Source: Allodiplogaster sudhausi (Eukaryota > Nematoda > Chromadorea > Rhabditida > Diplogasteridae). Taken from it: DNA of 64,000 bases. Position 1 is the first letter of the stretch, and each line of letters opens with the position of its first letter. This document shows positions 22,783 to 34,172 of the stretch, in pieces. The notes beneath the pieces were generated by a model. It was not told where the DNA came from. It saw nothing but the letters and a program-made list of their open reading frames with translations, and made no database searches. The translations under genes and the position numbers were made by a program. The stretch spans positions 2,411,001 through 2,475,000 of the forward strand of contig CALZFC010000016.1 in assembly GCA_945643635.1 (NCBI GenBank), written 5' to 3'.

Positions 22783-22900
22783 TTAGTGCACGCTAGCGAA
22801 GAGAAATCACCGGATGGCCACACAATGGGCCTTCTCTTTTGTTTTAACCATTCTGTGCCTTTATGGTTTCGTGGAAAACGAAAGAGAGACAAAAACGGAG

Positions 22901-22938
<38 letters not shown>

Positions 22939-23010
22939 TGTTTGACTAAACTATGAAAAAAGATTACATGAACTAATACATGTGCCCTTCTATGATATCA
23001 TTGACTATAA
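22783..23010. repeat. Composite dispersed repeat, copy at 22.8 kb
   Basis: Carries a block starting TTAGTGCACGCTAGCGAAGA (shared with 43550, 45011 and 45433), a GA tract (22880-22935) and a block starting ATGAACTAATACATGTG (shared with 38390 and 44340). The Cys-rich exons found in other copies are absent here. Confidence 0.6.
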
Positions 23011-23367
23011 CAAGATAGGAAGACTTCTCAAGGATTTCGCCTCTTTTATGCCGGCCGAAAACATTGTACCCCTGCTCACAAATTATCAGCGCTATAGTGA
23101 ATTTGTACTAGTGTCTTTTTTCTAAATTTTTTAAAGAAAATGTGACGACTCCTGTGAAATCGGACAGGAATTTTGTTTTTGTTTCCCTTAGCAGTCGCGA
23201 ACGAATCAATCAATATTTTTTGAGAGAATTGTATGACATTCCCGCGACACATGAAATGGGCACAACGTGGAAAATTACGCCATTTGATGAGCTGTCAAAC
23301 CGGAAGGATTTGTTTGCCCCGTTCCCTCCTCCGTGATTGCACCCTCCGGGGTCTAACAATAAGAAAA

Positions 23368-23575
23368 ATGGTTATTGTTGAGAAAACTCTCAACTTCGCG
23401 ATGAATTTATACGCAACACTCAATGTAGGCGGAAGTAATGTATCACATGAATCACTAAATGAACCACACAATATCACATTTTTATGTGAAGCTGATAGAG
23501 AGTGTCTCGTATTGTTAGTGTCTGGGAACATCCTGGTTAGATATCGTTTGTATCTAATAAACAATCGTTTCTTCA
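23368..23575 (+). other. Conserved open block upstream of chemoreceptor copy A
   Basis: Open frame with LNLYATLNV-type sequence, then ESLNEPHNITF and SGNILVR in copy A (FAMNLYATLNVGG). Related frames occur upstream of copies B (about 50296-50440) and C (58560-58440, minus). It could be a first exon coding an extracellular N-terminus, or conserved untranslated sequence. Confidence 0.35.
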
Positions 23576-23913
23576 AGGTTGCATCCGGGTAAAATATCTT
23601 TTGTTAAAGACTTCAGTTACTTTTTTTTCGTGTTAAAGCCTCATTTAACACTTTAATTGAAACACATGCGCTTGGATTTTGTTATATTTTGCCTGCGGTC
23701 GATATTAGAATGACAATACCCACAAAATAAAGTTTAAAAAAAAGCTGTACTCATAAACTTAATCCATTTACTGGCCGATTTCTGTTCTCAATTACATATG
23801 ATTTATTCGCTTGAAACATGTCGATAATTGCGTGAGACAGAATTGCGAATGGAAAAAAGCCTAAAAATTAATGAAGGATTTAATTTAATTTTAAAGGATA
23901 TATTTTTAGGAAA

Positions 23914-25274
23914 ATGGGCTTCGCGCTCCTGTTCTTCGTGTTCTTTGCTTACGCGCCGTGGCTCACTGCAGTTTACATCGCAGAAATGATCATTGTTATT
24001 CAACGACGAAAAAATGACTGCAGCTCTGCATTCTATAATCTCTTTCTGCTTGGCGGAATAGTAGTAAGATGAATTTTTAATTGTACTTTCATACTGAGCA
24101 ACAGCTTTTGAATCGTTTATTTTATATTACGCAGGATATAGTTCTATTAACGTCATCGTTCGTTGCGTACCGTTTGAATACGTCTCCGTTTATCGGACTC
24201 TTCTTCCCAAGTGAAGGAGCTCAAATCGTCTTCGCAATTGCCTCAAAGAACGTTGTATTTTGAAGGAGGACACCACGTTCCTAGGATAACATTGGCCAAT
24301 TTCAGGCTAACTTTCTTTTGCAACATGGGACAAAAGTACATCAACGTCTTCATCGCTTTCAACCGCTTGACAGTCTTCTTTTTCCCGTTTTCTCATCGGG
24401 AGGTATTTTGTACCACGCGAATCCTACTAATGTATACTGCATGAATGCATAATAACTATGCTTATTTCATTGTTCAGTTCTGGCGCCGCTTCTTCCCATT
24501 CAGTTTGATTATTGTCTTTGCTGCTACCCTGGCAACAACTTGGGAGAGCTGGTTCACTCCGACTGTCTTCTCTCCCTTCACCACAATGGAGAAGGATGTT
24601 CTCTACAGAGGAATCACTGACTTTTCCAAGACGCCCTGGGTAGTTTTATAGTTCACTTTTCTTAAATTTTGTTCATAAGAAAAGGTATAAGTGTTGTTTA
24701 TTTAGTACAATGTGTACCAGTTGATAATGATTGTACACATCTCTACCACGGCCCTCTCTCTTCTCTTCTATACAGCCACAAGTTACCGTATCCGAATGTT
24801 GCATTCCTCGGGGGGCCGACCGAGTCGGAATGAGCTGAGACTAGTCTATTATGGACTCGCTCAATGTGCCATCGACACTCCGGCTTGCATTTATCAGGTA
24901 TTTAGTTGTAATTTAAGAAGTAGAAGACATGATTCTCACAAACTGCATGCTTTCAGTTTCTTCTCTGGAACTGTCCTCGCTTAACGGCTGCTAATATCTA
25001 CACATTTATGGAAGTAAGGATATTTTTAGGCATACGAAAGGTTTTTTTTAAATAAACGAAGATAGATCTAACCATAAGGTAAGAAGATGATGGAAGTGAC
25101 CTTGCTAAGTATTGAATTTCTCAGTTGGCCGCTTACCTCCTCGATAACCGCGCGCTCTCTCCGGCCGTGCTAATGTTCATCTTCAACAGTCGAATTCGAC
25201 GAATCATTGTCGATTTCCTCTTCCCTCGAAATCTGGCCAAGATGGTCTGCTTGTCCAGTGCAGTTAGCTTGTAA
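23914..25274 (+). pseudogene. Serpentine chemoreceptor (Srg-superfamily-like), copy A, with lesions
   Basis: Seven exons of a 7TM receptor can be followed: 23914-24063 (TM1, FFVFFAYAPWLTAVYIAEM), 24135 on (TM2, LNTSPFIGLFFPSEGAQ), the TM3 part MGQKYINVFIAFNRLTVFF, 24480 on (FWRRFFPFSLIIVFAATLAT), 24708 on (MIVHISTTALSLLFY, then GRPSRNELRLVYYGLAQCAI), about 24960-25015, and 25127-25274 (LSPAVLMFIFNSRIRRIIVD). The 'FNRLT' after TM3 fits Srg/Srv-type families. Start follows a TTTTTAG acceptor. Between TM2 and TM3 there is an in-frame TGA and a 2-nt deletion relative to copy C, so the frame does not close. Likely a pseudogene, unless an unusual short intron rescues it. Confidence 0.6.
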
Positions 25275-25679
25275 ATATCCACAGTTTTAAAACTTCTAAA
25301 TTAGTCATGTAGTTTCATTGATTAGACCGTATACTTATGGCTAGTTATGAATCTACTTGAAGCGATGTTTTGATTCCTTCTATCAAATCTTTTCAGCTGT
25401 GCAAATGGCAAAGCGCCTTCGTCACATTCATCGCAGATGACATCATAAATTATCAACTTCCAGCTGAAGCTTCATCGAATACCTTCTAAGATGCTAAGCT
25501 TCAGTACCCATCGATTTCTATAAGGAAATCGACGCCGCCTCCTATTTTAATGGCGTAAAATAAGCGGTTATTGGAGTGAACTCTTACACTTACGATCACG
25601 CAGTACTCGGTTTAAGAAGTCGGATGCCTTATTTGGCATGCAACTCAAAGAAACAAGAAGAAAACTGGAAAGCGAAATT

Positions 25680-26181
25680 TTCGGATGAGGAGGACTCTGG
25701 CATTAGTGCATGTGGATGAGGGAATGGTGCAGCTAGTCCAACATACATATATACAAATGTACATACATACATAGATGCAAGTTTTGTTCCCATGGGATAC
25801 GGCAATCTTTCGCTCAGGGACAACATATAGGTATTCAGTTTTATTCTCACTATCAGTTTCGCTTCAAAACTACATTTTGGTCTGTGCGAGACTTTCGCGA
25901 AGAAGTGAAATGTCTCCTGTGAACGAAAGAGTCAGACGACATTGAAAACATCTAGTACAAGAAAATGTGAGGTACTAAAAGTTTGTTGTTATCAAAATTT
26001 TAGTGTCTCACATTGAAAAATAGTACCCCTCCATCTACTAGAACGCCTCCCTCTAATAGTGCCCCTCCCCCGCAAGGGTATTACAAAATATGTAGTACCC
26101 TCGGGGTTACTAATAAAGTGAATACGGTATGTACATATGTTCATATTAAAGACAATTCTCTCTCTCTCTCTCCTTTCCCTA

Positions 26182-26217
<36 letters not shown>

Positions 26218-26700
26218 ACACTCTTCAGGTATTTCGCACTGTTTCTATCGCCGTGTGCTGGTGTTCTTTACGTGTTCCGTTATTTTCTACTCGCTTGCGT
26301 TCATGGCGGCCGCTCCTGCTGAGTATTTCATCAGCTTGTGTCGTAGAGCTTTGTTTTCCGTTTTTCCTCACAAAGTTTTCTTTGTTGCAATAGAAACTGT
26401 GCAAGATCTCTTATTCTTTTTTAATCAGTTGGTAATATCACACAGAGTAGAAAATCTTACAGGAAAAGACAAGACATTATGTCTGCGATCGTCTCTGACC
26501 TGAGGCATGAATGTCCAATCCCACAAGATAGCAAAATAGCAAAATGTCTAGCCAAGAATGTCCAAACCCACTTGGCATGGCAGACAATGTCTAGCTCACG
26601 TAGCTATAAATTTTCGAAAATTACAATAACGAGCAAGAGCAAATTTTATACTTCAAGACATTTATTTCCAGATATTGCTGTCTAGTGGGATAAGACATTA
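25680..26700. repeat. Duplicated block shared with 59160-61200
   Basis: Blocks CGGATGAGGAGGACTCT, GACATTGAAAACATCTA, the str-like exon and the sequence ACAAGATAGCAAAA/ATGTCTAGCC recur in the same order at 59166, 59690, 60872 and 61110. A CT tract lies at 26157-26222. Confidence 0.65.
26229..26330 (+). pseudogene. Orphan TM2 exon of a Str-type chemoreceptor
   Basis: Reads YRRVLVFFTCSVIFYSLAFM then AAAPAEYF, nearly the same as exon 2 of the intact receptor at 60872-60944 (YRRVLVLFACSDIFYSLAF). No first exon and no later exons are found here, so it is a fragment of the duplicated block. Confidence 0.65.
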
Positions 26701-27036
26701 CCAGGCTAGTCATCGAATGTCTTCGACATTACACTTGTCTTAGAAAAGAATGTCGGCCTGTCACCTTATTTTAATATATTAAACCAGGATTAAACTGTGT
26801 TATTCCCACAATTACGCGTTCGAGAAGCTAGAATTTTGCTGCTTCGAGAGCAATTCAGACACTACAGCCTCTAAATATGCGGTTTTTTATTCGTGTATTT
26901 TCAATAAGAAATCTGATACTAATATGACAAGCCAAACGACGAAATAAGAAGGACCGGTAAATAAACGCAATGACCACAGATGGCACTCTACATACAATAC
27001 CAGCTTCTGATAATCGGAAAATGTTGCAAAGAGTGA

Positions 27037-27294
27037 TCATGTCGAATTTACGACTCTTTTATGAGGCCAGCCTAGATGTAAAAGTCGTCTGCAAAGGTGG
27101 GCAGTGAATTGGCGGTAGCTGCTCGTGGTCAGGAGGATGGTCAGCGATTGCGCGAGCGAGTGCAAACAGTACACGACCATTGACGAGGCCGCGAGAGCTG
27201 TATTCAGAAGATTTGTGCAATTCCAATAATTACATAGTGCATACGAATAAGAATCCGACCACACATGAATTCCAGCGTGGTCCATGCACAGCAA
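27037..27294 (-). pseudogene. C-terminal fragment of a 7TM chemoreceptor
   Basis: Minus-strand open frame reads NLLNTALAASSMVVYCLHSL then LTILLTTSSYRQFTAHLCRR and a stop at 27037. A hydrophobic helix followed by 'SYR' and a basic tail is the usual TM7 end of nematode receptors. No upstream exons were traced, so I call it a fragment. Confidence 0.4.
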
Positions 27295-27583
27295 TTGGCT
27301 GGCTTCCTAATCGGAAAACCATTGATTTATTAAGGTTTTCACACATCCTTTAATCGTAGTATCAGATTGAGTTCTCAAAATCCAATTTAAATCATAGTTG
27401 CTCACTTCAAATATTTACTTCAACTAATTCAAGCTGCCATGCATTCTTAACTCGCAAGTCATATCTTTCAGACACTCTTTATTTACATATATTGGGTTCG
27501 AGTGAAGGGAGTGAAGAGGAGGGCGAGGGGAGAGGTAGCATGCGAAGGTGAGAGGGTGGAGAGGGAGAGAAATCGGCATTTCG

Positions 27584-28774
27584 TCTACGCGTTCACCGTC
27601 GTCGGATGGAGGTACTCGATCAGGCCGGCAAGCGTCCACGCCCTGAAGTATATTTATTGTTTTAATAATATATTTCATAATTAAGAATAAAAATTTGAAC
27701 AATTCGAACTTGTGATCGGCGGCGGCCCTTTGTTTCTTCAAGTTGAGACGGTGGCCGTGCAGAAGACCCTCGGCGTCTTCCATCTCCACCGCCGTTTTCG
27801 TGTCTAAAAGACTACCGAGGATTCGACCTTCGCTGTTCGGACTATGTCTGTCAGCACTATACCACTCGGCCACGCAGGACACATTCCAAATCCCAACCGT
27901 GATCGAAGCGCATCGCCGTCTTGGTGTCGACGTCGAGGGCGCCGTCCTTGGTCGCGACCGGCACGGCCTCAATGGCCGCGGCGGCGCCCGGCAACTCGAG
28001 CACCGTCAGCGGCGGCGAGAAGTCGCGCGAGAGACGAATCGACAGGTCCACAACGCACTCGCGGCGCGTCTCCGTCCCCTTCTCTGCGATCCAGATGCTG
28101 CAAGGATTTCCTTGAAAGTGCAATTAATTGATCCTCGAAATTTAATTTTCAATTTTCTCAATTCTTTTTGACCGCACCGAAGTTGGGAGAGGTTCGCACG
28201 GGTGATCGGACGCGCGTAGACGGAGACTTCGTGGGTGTCGAACTGAAAGGATTGTTATTATATATAATTAGTCTCCCATATTTGATATGATATTGTTTGA
28301 ACTGTTGAGCTACCGTATACCTTGAATAGGATTACTGTAAGGGTGTATTTTCGGTGTTACAGTATACCTCGAGGACGCCCATGTTGTCAGAGACGACCGT
28401 GATGCGGACAATGGCGAAGGTGCGAGCGCGGATGATCATCCGAGACGAGTCGAGCTGGACGACCGCCGCCGACGAGGGAACGAGCTGGGAATGGCGAAGC
28501 ACATTTATTTATGCACTTTTTCCTTTTTACTTTGCACTAGTCTTGTACTTCATTTCATTATTCTGTCGTAAATTTGCCGTAGTTTAAATTCTGAATAATT
28601 ATTTCAGCTTATACGCAGAAGGCAACCGTCTAGATAAAAATCTCCGGATATCTTGATGAAGTTCAACACCTTGACGAGAAAGTCGGAATTCGTCATGTTG
28701 CGCAGGACGAGTCGACGTGATTCGGGCTCATCCGAGTGCGGGAAGAGGACGAAGGAGATGTTAGAGGCAGCCAT
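27584..28774 (-). CDS. Unrecognised conserved-looking gene
   Basis: Start at 28774 (MAASNISFVLFPHSDEPESR, then RLVLRNMTNSDFLVKV). Further exons: about 28486-28370 (VVQLDSSRMIIRARTFAIVR), about 28240-28170 (FDTHEVSVYARPITRANLSQ), about 28100-27870 (IAEKGTETRRECVVDLSIRL, then LTVLELPGAAAAIEAVPVAT), about 27800-27715 (EDAEGLLHGHRLNLKKQRAA) and a last exon about 27642-27584 (AWTLAGLIEYLHPTTVNA, stop). Exons are GC-rich against AT-rich introns and borders are good. The N-terminal pattern 'rLvLrNmTnsdFlVKV' recalls MSP/PapD-like folds, but that is a guess. No signal peptide or membrane helix. About 240-260 aa. Confidence 0.6.
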
Positions 28775-28799
28775 TACGAGGAGGAGGGAGGGGTGCTAG

Positions 28800-29820
28800 A
28801 AGGGATTTAATAATCAATTATGAAAATGAAATCTAAAAAATCGAGTTGTAATGCTCATGGACGAGTGAGAGGGTGAAAGGGTGGAATAAGGGAGAGGGGA
28901 AGATGAGTAAAAGATGGAGAGAGAAAAAGGAGACAAGCCGCTCACCGCAGGAGATGTTAGTCGAACTGCTGAAGAATTCTCCGCTGTCGAATTGTCTCTT
29001 CAGATTCGTTGCGAAATATTGCACTTGTTATTGAATAGGCAATTAACGAAAGAGCATTATAAATAGCTGCCCTATGTGGAAAGAGCGAAATATCGCGTAA
29101 ACTAAAATTTTCATGCCGATGTCAGAACTTATCACGTGCCAAATGCAGTTTCCGATAAGGTGGGAAGTTTCTGGAAGCAAAGACAAATTTGCATCACATA
29201 AAACATTTCTGACGAATCGAAGAATCTGAACAGAGACAGTAAATTCACATTCCTTTTCAAACTATTTTGTTTGTATTTCTAAAAACCATTGTGCAGCTAG
29301 ACACGAAGATTATATATGTATATATAAATTGGCATAAAACATTCCAAGCCAGGCATTTCTGAAAATAAATAGATTTAACTATTTTTGTATAAAATATTGA
29401 AATTCCCTATTGCTTTGATTTTCGGTATCAGATTCGTTTTTTTTCTTTAATTGTTATTTCGTATTATTTTAGCCCTGATTTCAACCTCTTTCTATTGCTA
29501 TTACCTAAAGTGTACATTGTCTGGAAGTATTGGAGCCTTCTGGAATGTAAAAAAATAATGCAAAATAATTATTTTTAGGTGAATCTTTGGCGATCTCACG
29601 TTATAAGTGCTTTTAAGTGCTATTTCAAAAGTTTCGAGAAGAATAAAAAGCATGCAAATTACGGTTGAACTTGGCAATTTGCACTGATTACTGACTTTCT
29701 CACGTTGAAAGTGCTTTTCTGGATCTTTATCGAAGTTTCTGGAACGGAAAATGAATATGTAAATGAGGTTTTCGATGTCAATAAAAGGGGGTTTCCAGCC
29801 CATTTCCCATCATTCCCGTC
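28800..29820. other. Intergenic
   Basis: A possible minus-strand exon near 29024-28940 ends in a GT donor (SGEFFSSSTNISC|GTGAGC) but has no partner. Otherwise AT-rich sequence in which I recognise nothing. Confidence 0.4.
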
Positions 29821-29834
29821 TTCGCTCTCATAGG

Positions 29835-31545
29835 ATGCCTGCTGCAGTTCAAGAGGACTCCTGGGCTTTCCAGCCAATCGGCTCGCCTTTCCCGGATAAG
29901 CCGGTGAATATCCCGGCTGTCTCTTTCTCTCTCTCTCTCTCTCCTTCGCTCTTCTTTCTCCACCTCCTCATTCATTTTCCCATTACCTTAACAATCAACT
30001 TACCTAATCTTTTGCCCTTAACACCCCCGGCCAGCAGAACATGTACGTGGCGCTGTGGTACAAGCACGGCAAGCCCGTTCATGGACGCGCCTGGAGTGAC
30101 AACGGCGTCGTCGAGTGCTCCATCCCTTACTCCAAGGTAGATTAGGGCTTTAAGTGTCTAGAGCAGCCACTCCCCTTTGCTCTTTTGATCCACCCGCAAT
30201 AAAAGCAATATAGAAAACTGAAACGTGTAAAATGAGGCTCACTTTGCCAGGTCGAGCTGACCGGCAAGAAGGATCTCGGCGGCCAGATCCAGGTGCTCAC
30301 CTTCGACGGCAGCTACGAGACCAAGGGATTCTGATCGGTTTTGAGCCCATAATGCTTTTTTTTAAGGAAAAAAAGCAAGCTGTTTTAAAAGGTTCATTGA
30401 TTTAAAGAATGAAAGAAATTCTTAGAAACCTCCACAAATTCTAGGTACGAATGGCTGCCGATCTCGACGAAGAACGAAGACAAGAAGCCCCTCGAACTCG
30501 TTCGCTGCGGCAACTCGGTGCCCATCATCATGCGCAGCAAGGTCGGAATGTGACGAACAGTTCACAAAGAAAGCAATAAATCAAGAGCAATAAATTGAAA
30601 ATCATTGATAAATATAAATAACTTGCAGGAGGGCAAGGATCTCGTCGGCTATTACGACCTCTCCACGGACATTGCGATGATCAGCTACGACGGAAAATCG
30701 GAGCAGAAAGCTGGAGGAGAGACCAAGGTGATCGGAGAGCTACTTTGAGCAATCAGCGAGCAGTTTTGTGAAGTCTGAAAGGGTTTGAAAAAGAAGGCAA
30801 AAAGAATATCAATTAATTATTGAAAATAAATATTTTAAAAAAACATTTCAGACCCTCCTCGCGCCCTTCCGCAATCTGCTGCCGCCGCCGACTGGCGTCA
30901 AGATCTGCGCGGCGAGCCGGTCTTCCGACGCGCCTACCCGGACGAGGCGGGCAAGGTCAGCGAGATTCCTATTCAAGCGCCATAGCTTCAAATACGAATA
31001 GATTAGTTGCTTCGAAGGAACAATTACTCACCTTTTCAAGGTCATGGCCAACTTTGCGATCAACGGCCAGGAGAACGCGGGCGGTGAGATTGGCTCCTTC
31101 CAGATGATCACGCTTCCACCACCTGGCAACGTGCGATTATCAACATCAAAAGATACGAAGCCAAGTACACTTCTTTTCTTTTCAGCAGGGACTCGACTAC
31201 AAGTGGCAGCCTTTCTCGGCCGCGAAAGCGGGCGCTGGCGGCTATCAGGTCGTGGCAATAAGGATTGATCAATAAAATTAATCCATAATATCAATCAATC
31301 AAGATAATTAACGAAAAATTCTCAGATCGTCCACGTCGGCGACTCGGTGCCGTGCATTTTGGCCGATGGCACTGGCGAGATTCTCGGCAATCTCAACATG
31401 GCCAAGGAGGTCGCGACTGCTGGCCTCGGCGGCAAGGAAAAGGTTGGATTAGAAGTAAATATATAATTAAATAAATAATTTATTTCAGAAAATTGTCGGC
31501 CCTGCTTGCGGCGCCCTGCTTGTCCTCACCAAGCGCAAGATCTAG
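29835..31545 (+). CDS. Two-repeat DM9-like cytosolic protein, about 293 aa
   Basis: Ten exons: 29835-29903, 30035-30136, 30251-30333, 30445-30541, 30629-30727, 30852-30955, 31041-31130, 31186-31248, 31326-31442, 31489-31545. The protein has two related halves. Half 1: [72 protein letters not shown]. Half 2: [79 protein letters not shown]. The 'WYKHG.PV.GRaW' motif and paired small domains resemble DM9/natterin-type repeats; that name is tentative. Start follows a TCTCATAG acceptor, as in trans-spliced genes. Two problems: the third exon can join the fourth (F-W-YEW) only from a non-GT donor (TTCTG|ATCGG; otherwise an in-frame TGA), and exon 6 is off by one base relative to exon 5. Confidence 0.7.
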
Positions 31546-31859
31546 CGTGCCCCCTGCTTCTAAGCGTCCCTTCCCCTTCCCAGTGCCATAGACCCCCTTC
31601 CAACTACGATAAAGACATTAAGTCTTCCAGTTTGTTTCGCCCTTTTTGACATCATTTGCTCATACGAATAGAATCGTATAATTGAGAGTGACCAAAAGGT
31701 TTTGAATGAAGAATTGGCGGTTGAAAATGGAAACAGTAGTTTCACGATGCTTGCATTCTAATTATACGTTAGTATAACATATTGATATTCGCTATCTGCA
31801 TATCAGAAGAGTTAGTCAAGCACAAAGAAACTGTTAATTTGAGAAGGGTGTAACTACTA

Positions 31860-32105
31860 GAATTTAAATCTAGATAGCACTGCGGGCCTCAAGTGAGCTG
31901 GAACGGAATGGAGTGTAACTTGGCAACTTGTCGAAGCAATAGAACTTGATCGACTTGTCCACTCGACATGACCTGACCACGACTCGTTGTCCTTGTCTGA
32001 TCCGTAGTTCACTCTGCCCGAACTATGAAACTGTCCACCGCACAACGGAAAGTGTCGTTACCATAGTGGATAGATGGATAGGCATCATAGGCGGTAGAAG
32101 CAGGT
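31860..32105 (-). pseudogene. Possible exon fragment, unknown family
   Basis: Minus-strand pieces STAYDAYPSIHYGNDTFRCA and, in another frame, DKSIKFYCFDKLPSYTPFRS then LEARSAI and stop look codon-biased but do not join cleanly. No upstream exons. Confidence 0.25.
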
Positions 32106-32612
32106 GACACTTTAATATCGTATGGTCTGGACGTTAATTAAATTTCACGAAATATTCAATTTCACCTTTGCACAGCTGCCCTCACTATGCTCGTTTGCAT
32201 TTGACATTTTCACGGAAAGAGCGAGAATTGCCTCAATGAAGAACAAGGAAAAAGAATTCATTGAAAAGTATGTTTTAATTTTGACCGTAAACAAATTCAT
32301 TGGACATCGGCCGCGCATACAATTTTAGCGAAGATGAACGAAAGATGCTACTCCAATAGTTGAACCCAAAACAAAAGGATCGACAATTTTCGCAATGTAC
32401 AGAAGATAGTCCATCCAAAGCTAGCATTCAACTCTAACGCAAGCGAAAAAAGAGAACATTTTGACCGCTAGCGAAAATTTTTTTGCATTAAAATAGTCTT
32501 TAAATCCTTATATATTTTCATACACATTAGCCGTAGACTTTATTCTTATATGCCGTCGTAGGAATGGGAGGAAGGGGGAGAGATTCATGCAGTCTTGAGA
32601 GGGTCCATCCAC

Positions 32613-32973
32613 CTAGTTCGGGCCGAGGTAGCACGACTGGTCGAGGCGGGGCTTCGTCACCTGCAGGTCTGGAAAGAGAAAGGGTTTATGAGCATGCCGG
32701 GGGAAGGAGGGAAGTGAAGACAGAAAGCAAGAAAAAAAATATTATTGCAGCCAAAACCCTAAGAGCGACAGGGGAGCGGTGAAGGGGAGGGGCACAAGAA
32801 AACGAACTCTGGTTCTGCCCGTAGCTCTGCTGCAGCCCGTAGGCCGGAGCAGGCTGCGAGGCTGCGGGGGCGGCGTCCCAGGCGTATCCCTCGGAGACGT
32901 AGTTCTTGCCGCCGGTTCCATAGTTTCCGGCGCCAGAGGCAGCGGGGGCGGCGAAGTAGGCGGACTTGTCCAT
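32613..32973 (-). CDS. Gly/Tyr/Gln-rich small gene, copy 4 (most intact)
   Basis: Start at 32973. Frame runs MDKSAYFAAPAASGAGNYGT, GGKNYVSEGYAWDAAPAASQ, PAPAYGLQQSYGQNQSSFS without interruption. It lacks one YGQQ unit of copy 3. A donor TCTT|GTGCCC joins in phase (T + AC) to the last exon 32613-32668 (LQVTKPRLDQSCYLGPN, stop) after the acceptor CTTTCCAG, giving a protein of about 75 aa. Aromatic Tyr/Phe spaced by Gly, Gln, Ser and Asn is the composition of phase-separating low-complexity domains. No signal peptide or transmembrane segment. Its near-invariant first third against diverged flanks argues that this copy, at least, is under selection. Function unknown. Confidence 0.65.
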
Positions 32974-33049
32974 AGGAGAGGTAGAGAGGAGTAGACCGAC
33001 AAGAGGAGTTAGAGGAGCAAGCAATGATGGAAAAGCTTTCCTATCAGCC

Positions 33050-33057
33050 CTTTTATG
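33050..33057 (-). promoter_or_regulatory. TATA-like box of copy 4
   Basis: CATAAAAG followed by GGCTGATAGG, 77 nt before the start codon, at the same spacing as in the other copies. Confidence 0.6.
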
Positions 33058-33769
33058 CCTTTTTCGACAGGGAAATTTTCATATGCACATATCTGCACTC
33101 TTTTGGACATTTTTTGACGCGTGCACTGAGAAAAGTGCATTTTTAAAGATCAAAGAGTTTTTGAGAAGGGAAAGATATTGTTAAATTTCATCAGTACACT
33201 GATCTTTGGTAGGCAACATATTGTTGTAGCTAAATGTGGATAGATCAAAAGTGCGCATTGCATTCGGAAAAATGAGGATTTTTCTATCTAGCCAGATTGA
33301 TTGCTTGGGCAAAAAAAAATTATTTCGACAAAATTTATTTTACCCCGGTTATTCTATATTGATCGTTAAAATTTACATAAATCTCTAGCATAAGTTGCTT
33401 ATCATTATTTAGTCAAAAGATGTGATTGAAGTTATTTTATGACGGCACCTTTACATATATATGTATATACATCAAATGTCCTGAGCACACATACATAGAA
33501 GATTGTACACAATTACTTTCATCATTCGCCGCACTTTTTCTTTCTTTTCGATTTACAAAGGAAGTATACAAATGTATGTATGTATGTACAAAATAGTTTT
33601 CGTTTATTTATTAGTCACATAAACATGAGAGAAGTGACTGCACTGGAGAGAGCGAGAAGAAGGGAAGTCAACGAGAAGAATGCAATTGCGGAAGCACCGC
33701 ACGTCTCTGCCATGTCATGCAGGCACGTCACTTCCACTTCACTCACTCGACGGGCGATTTGGACGCCTG

Positions 33770-33772
<3 letters not shown>

Positions 33773-33807
<35 letters not shown>

Positions 33808-34122
33808 AGAGATAGTAGAAGAGAGGGAGAGAAAGACAGAGAGACAGAAATAGAGACAGTATCAAGAAAATTTCACAAAGTTTCACTTTTAAGGAAATAA
33901 TACTTTTAAGGAAAATAAGCATGGAAAACCAAAAGTTAACAGAGTTTTGGTCATAGCAAGCGAGTTCGATTCCTATTCCGAAATTGCACGCGTGACGTGA
34001 ACTTATCCTGGTGGTTTTAGGTTTTGTTGAAAAGTCATTAATTCCTTGGGCGGCAGCGAACCGATTTGCGCATGTAGAAGATAGATAGAGAAAATAAGTG
34101 ACCAATGGAGAGAGACAGAAAA

Positions 34123-34172
<50 letters not shown>

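Larger units (their letters stand above)
32530..33770. repeat. Segmental duplication, unit 2
   Basis: Partner of 20940-22135, same orientation and block order, holding Gly/Tyr/Gln copy 4. It ends at the ACTCGAC just before a GA tract, as in unit 1. Confidence 0.75.
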
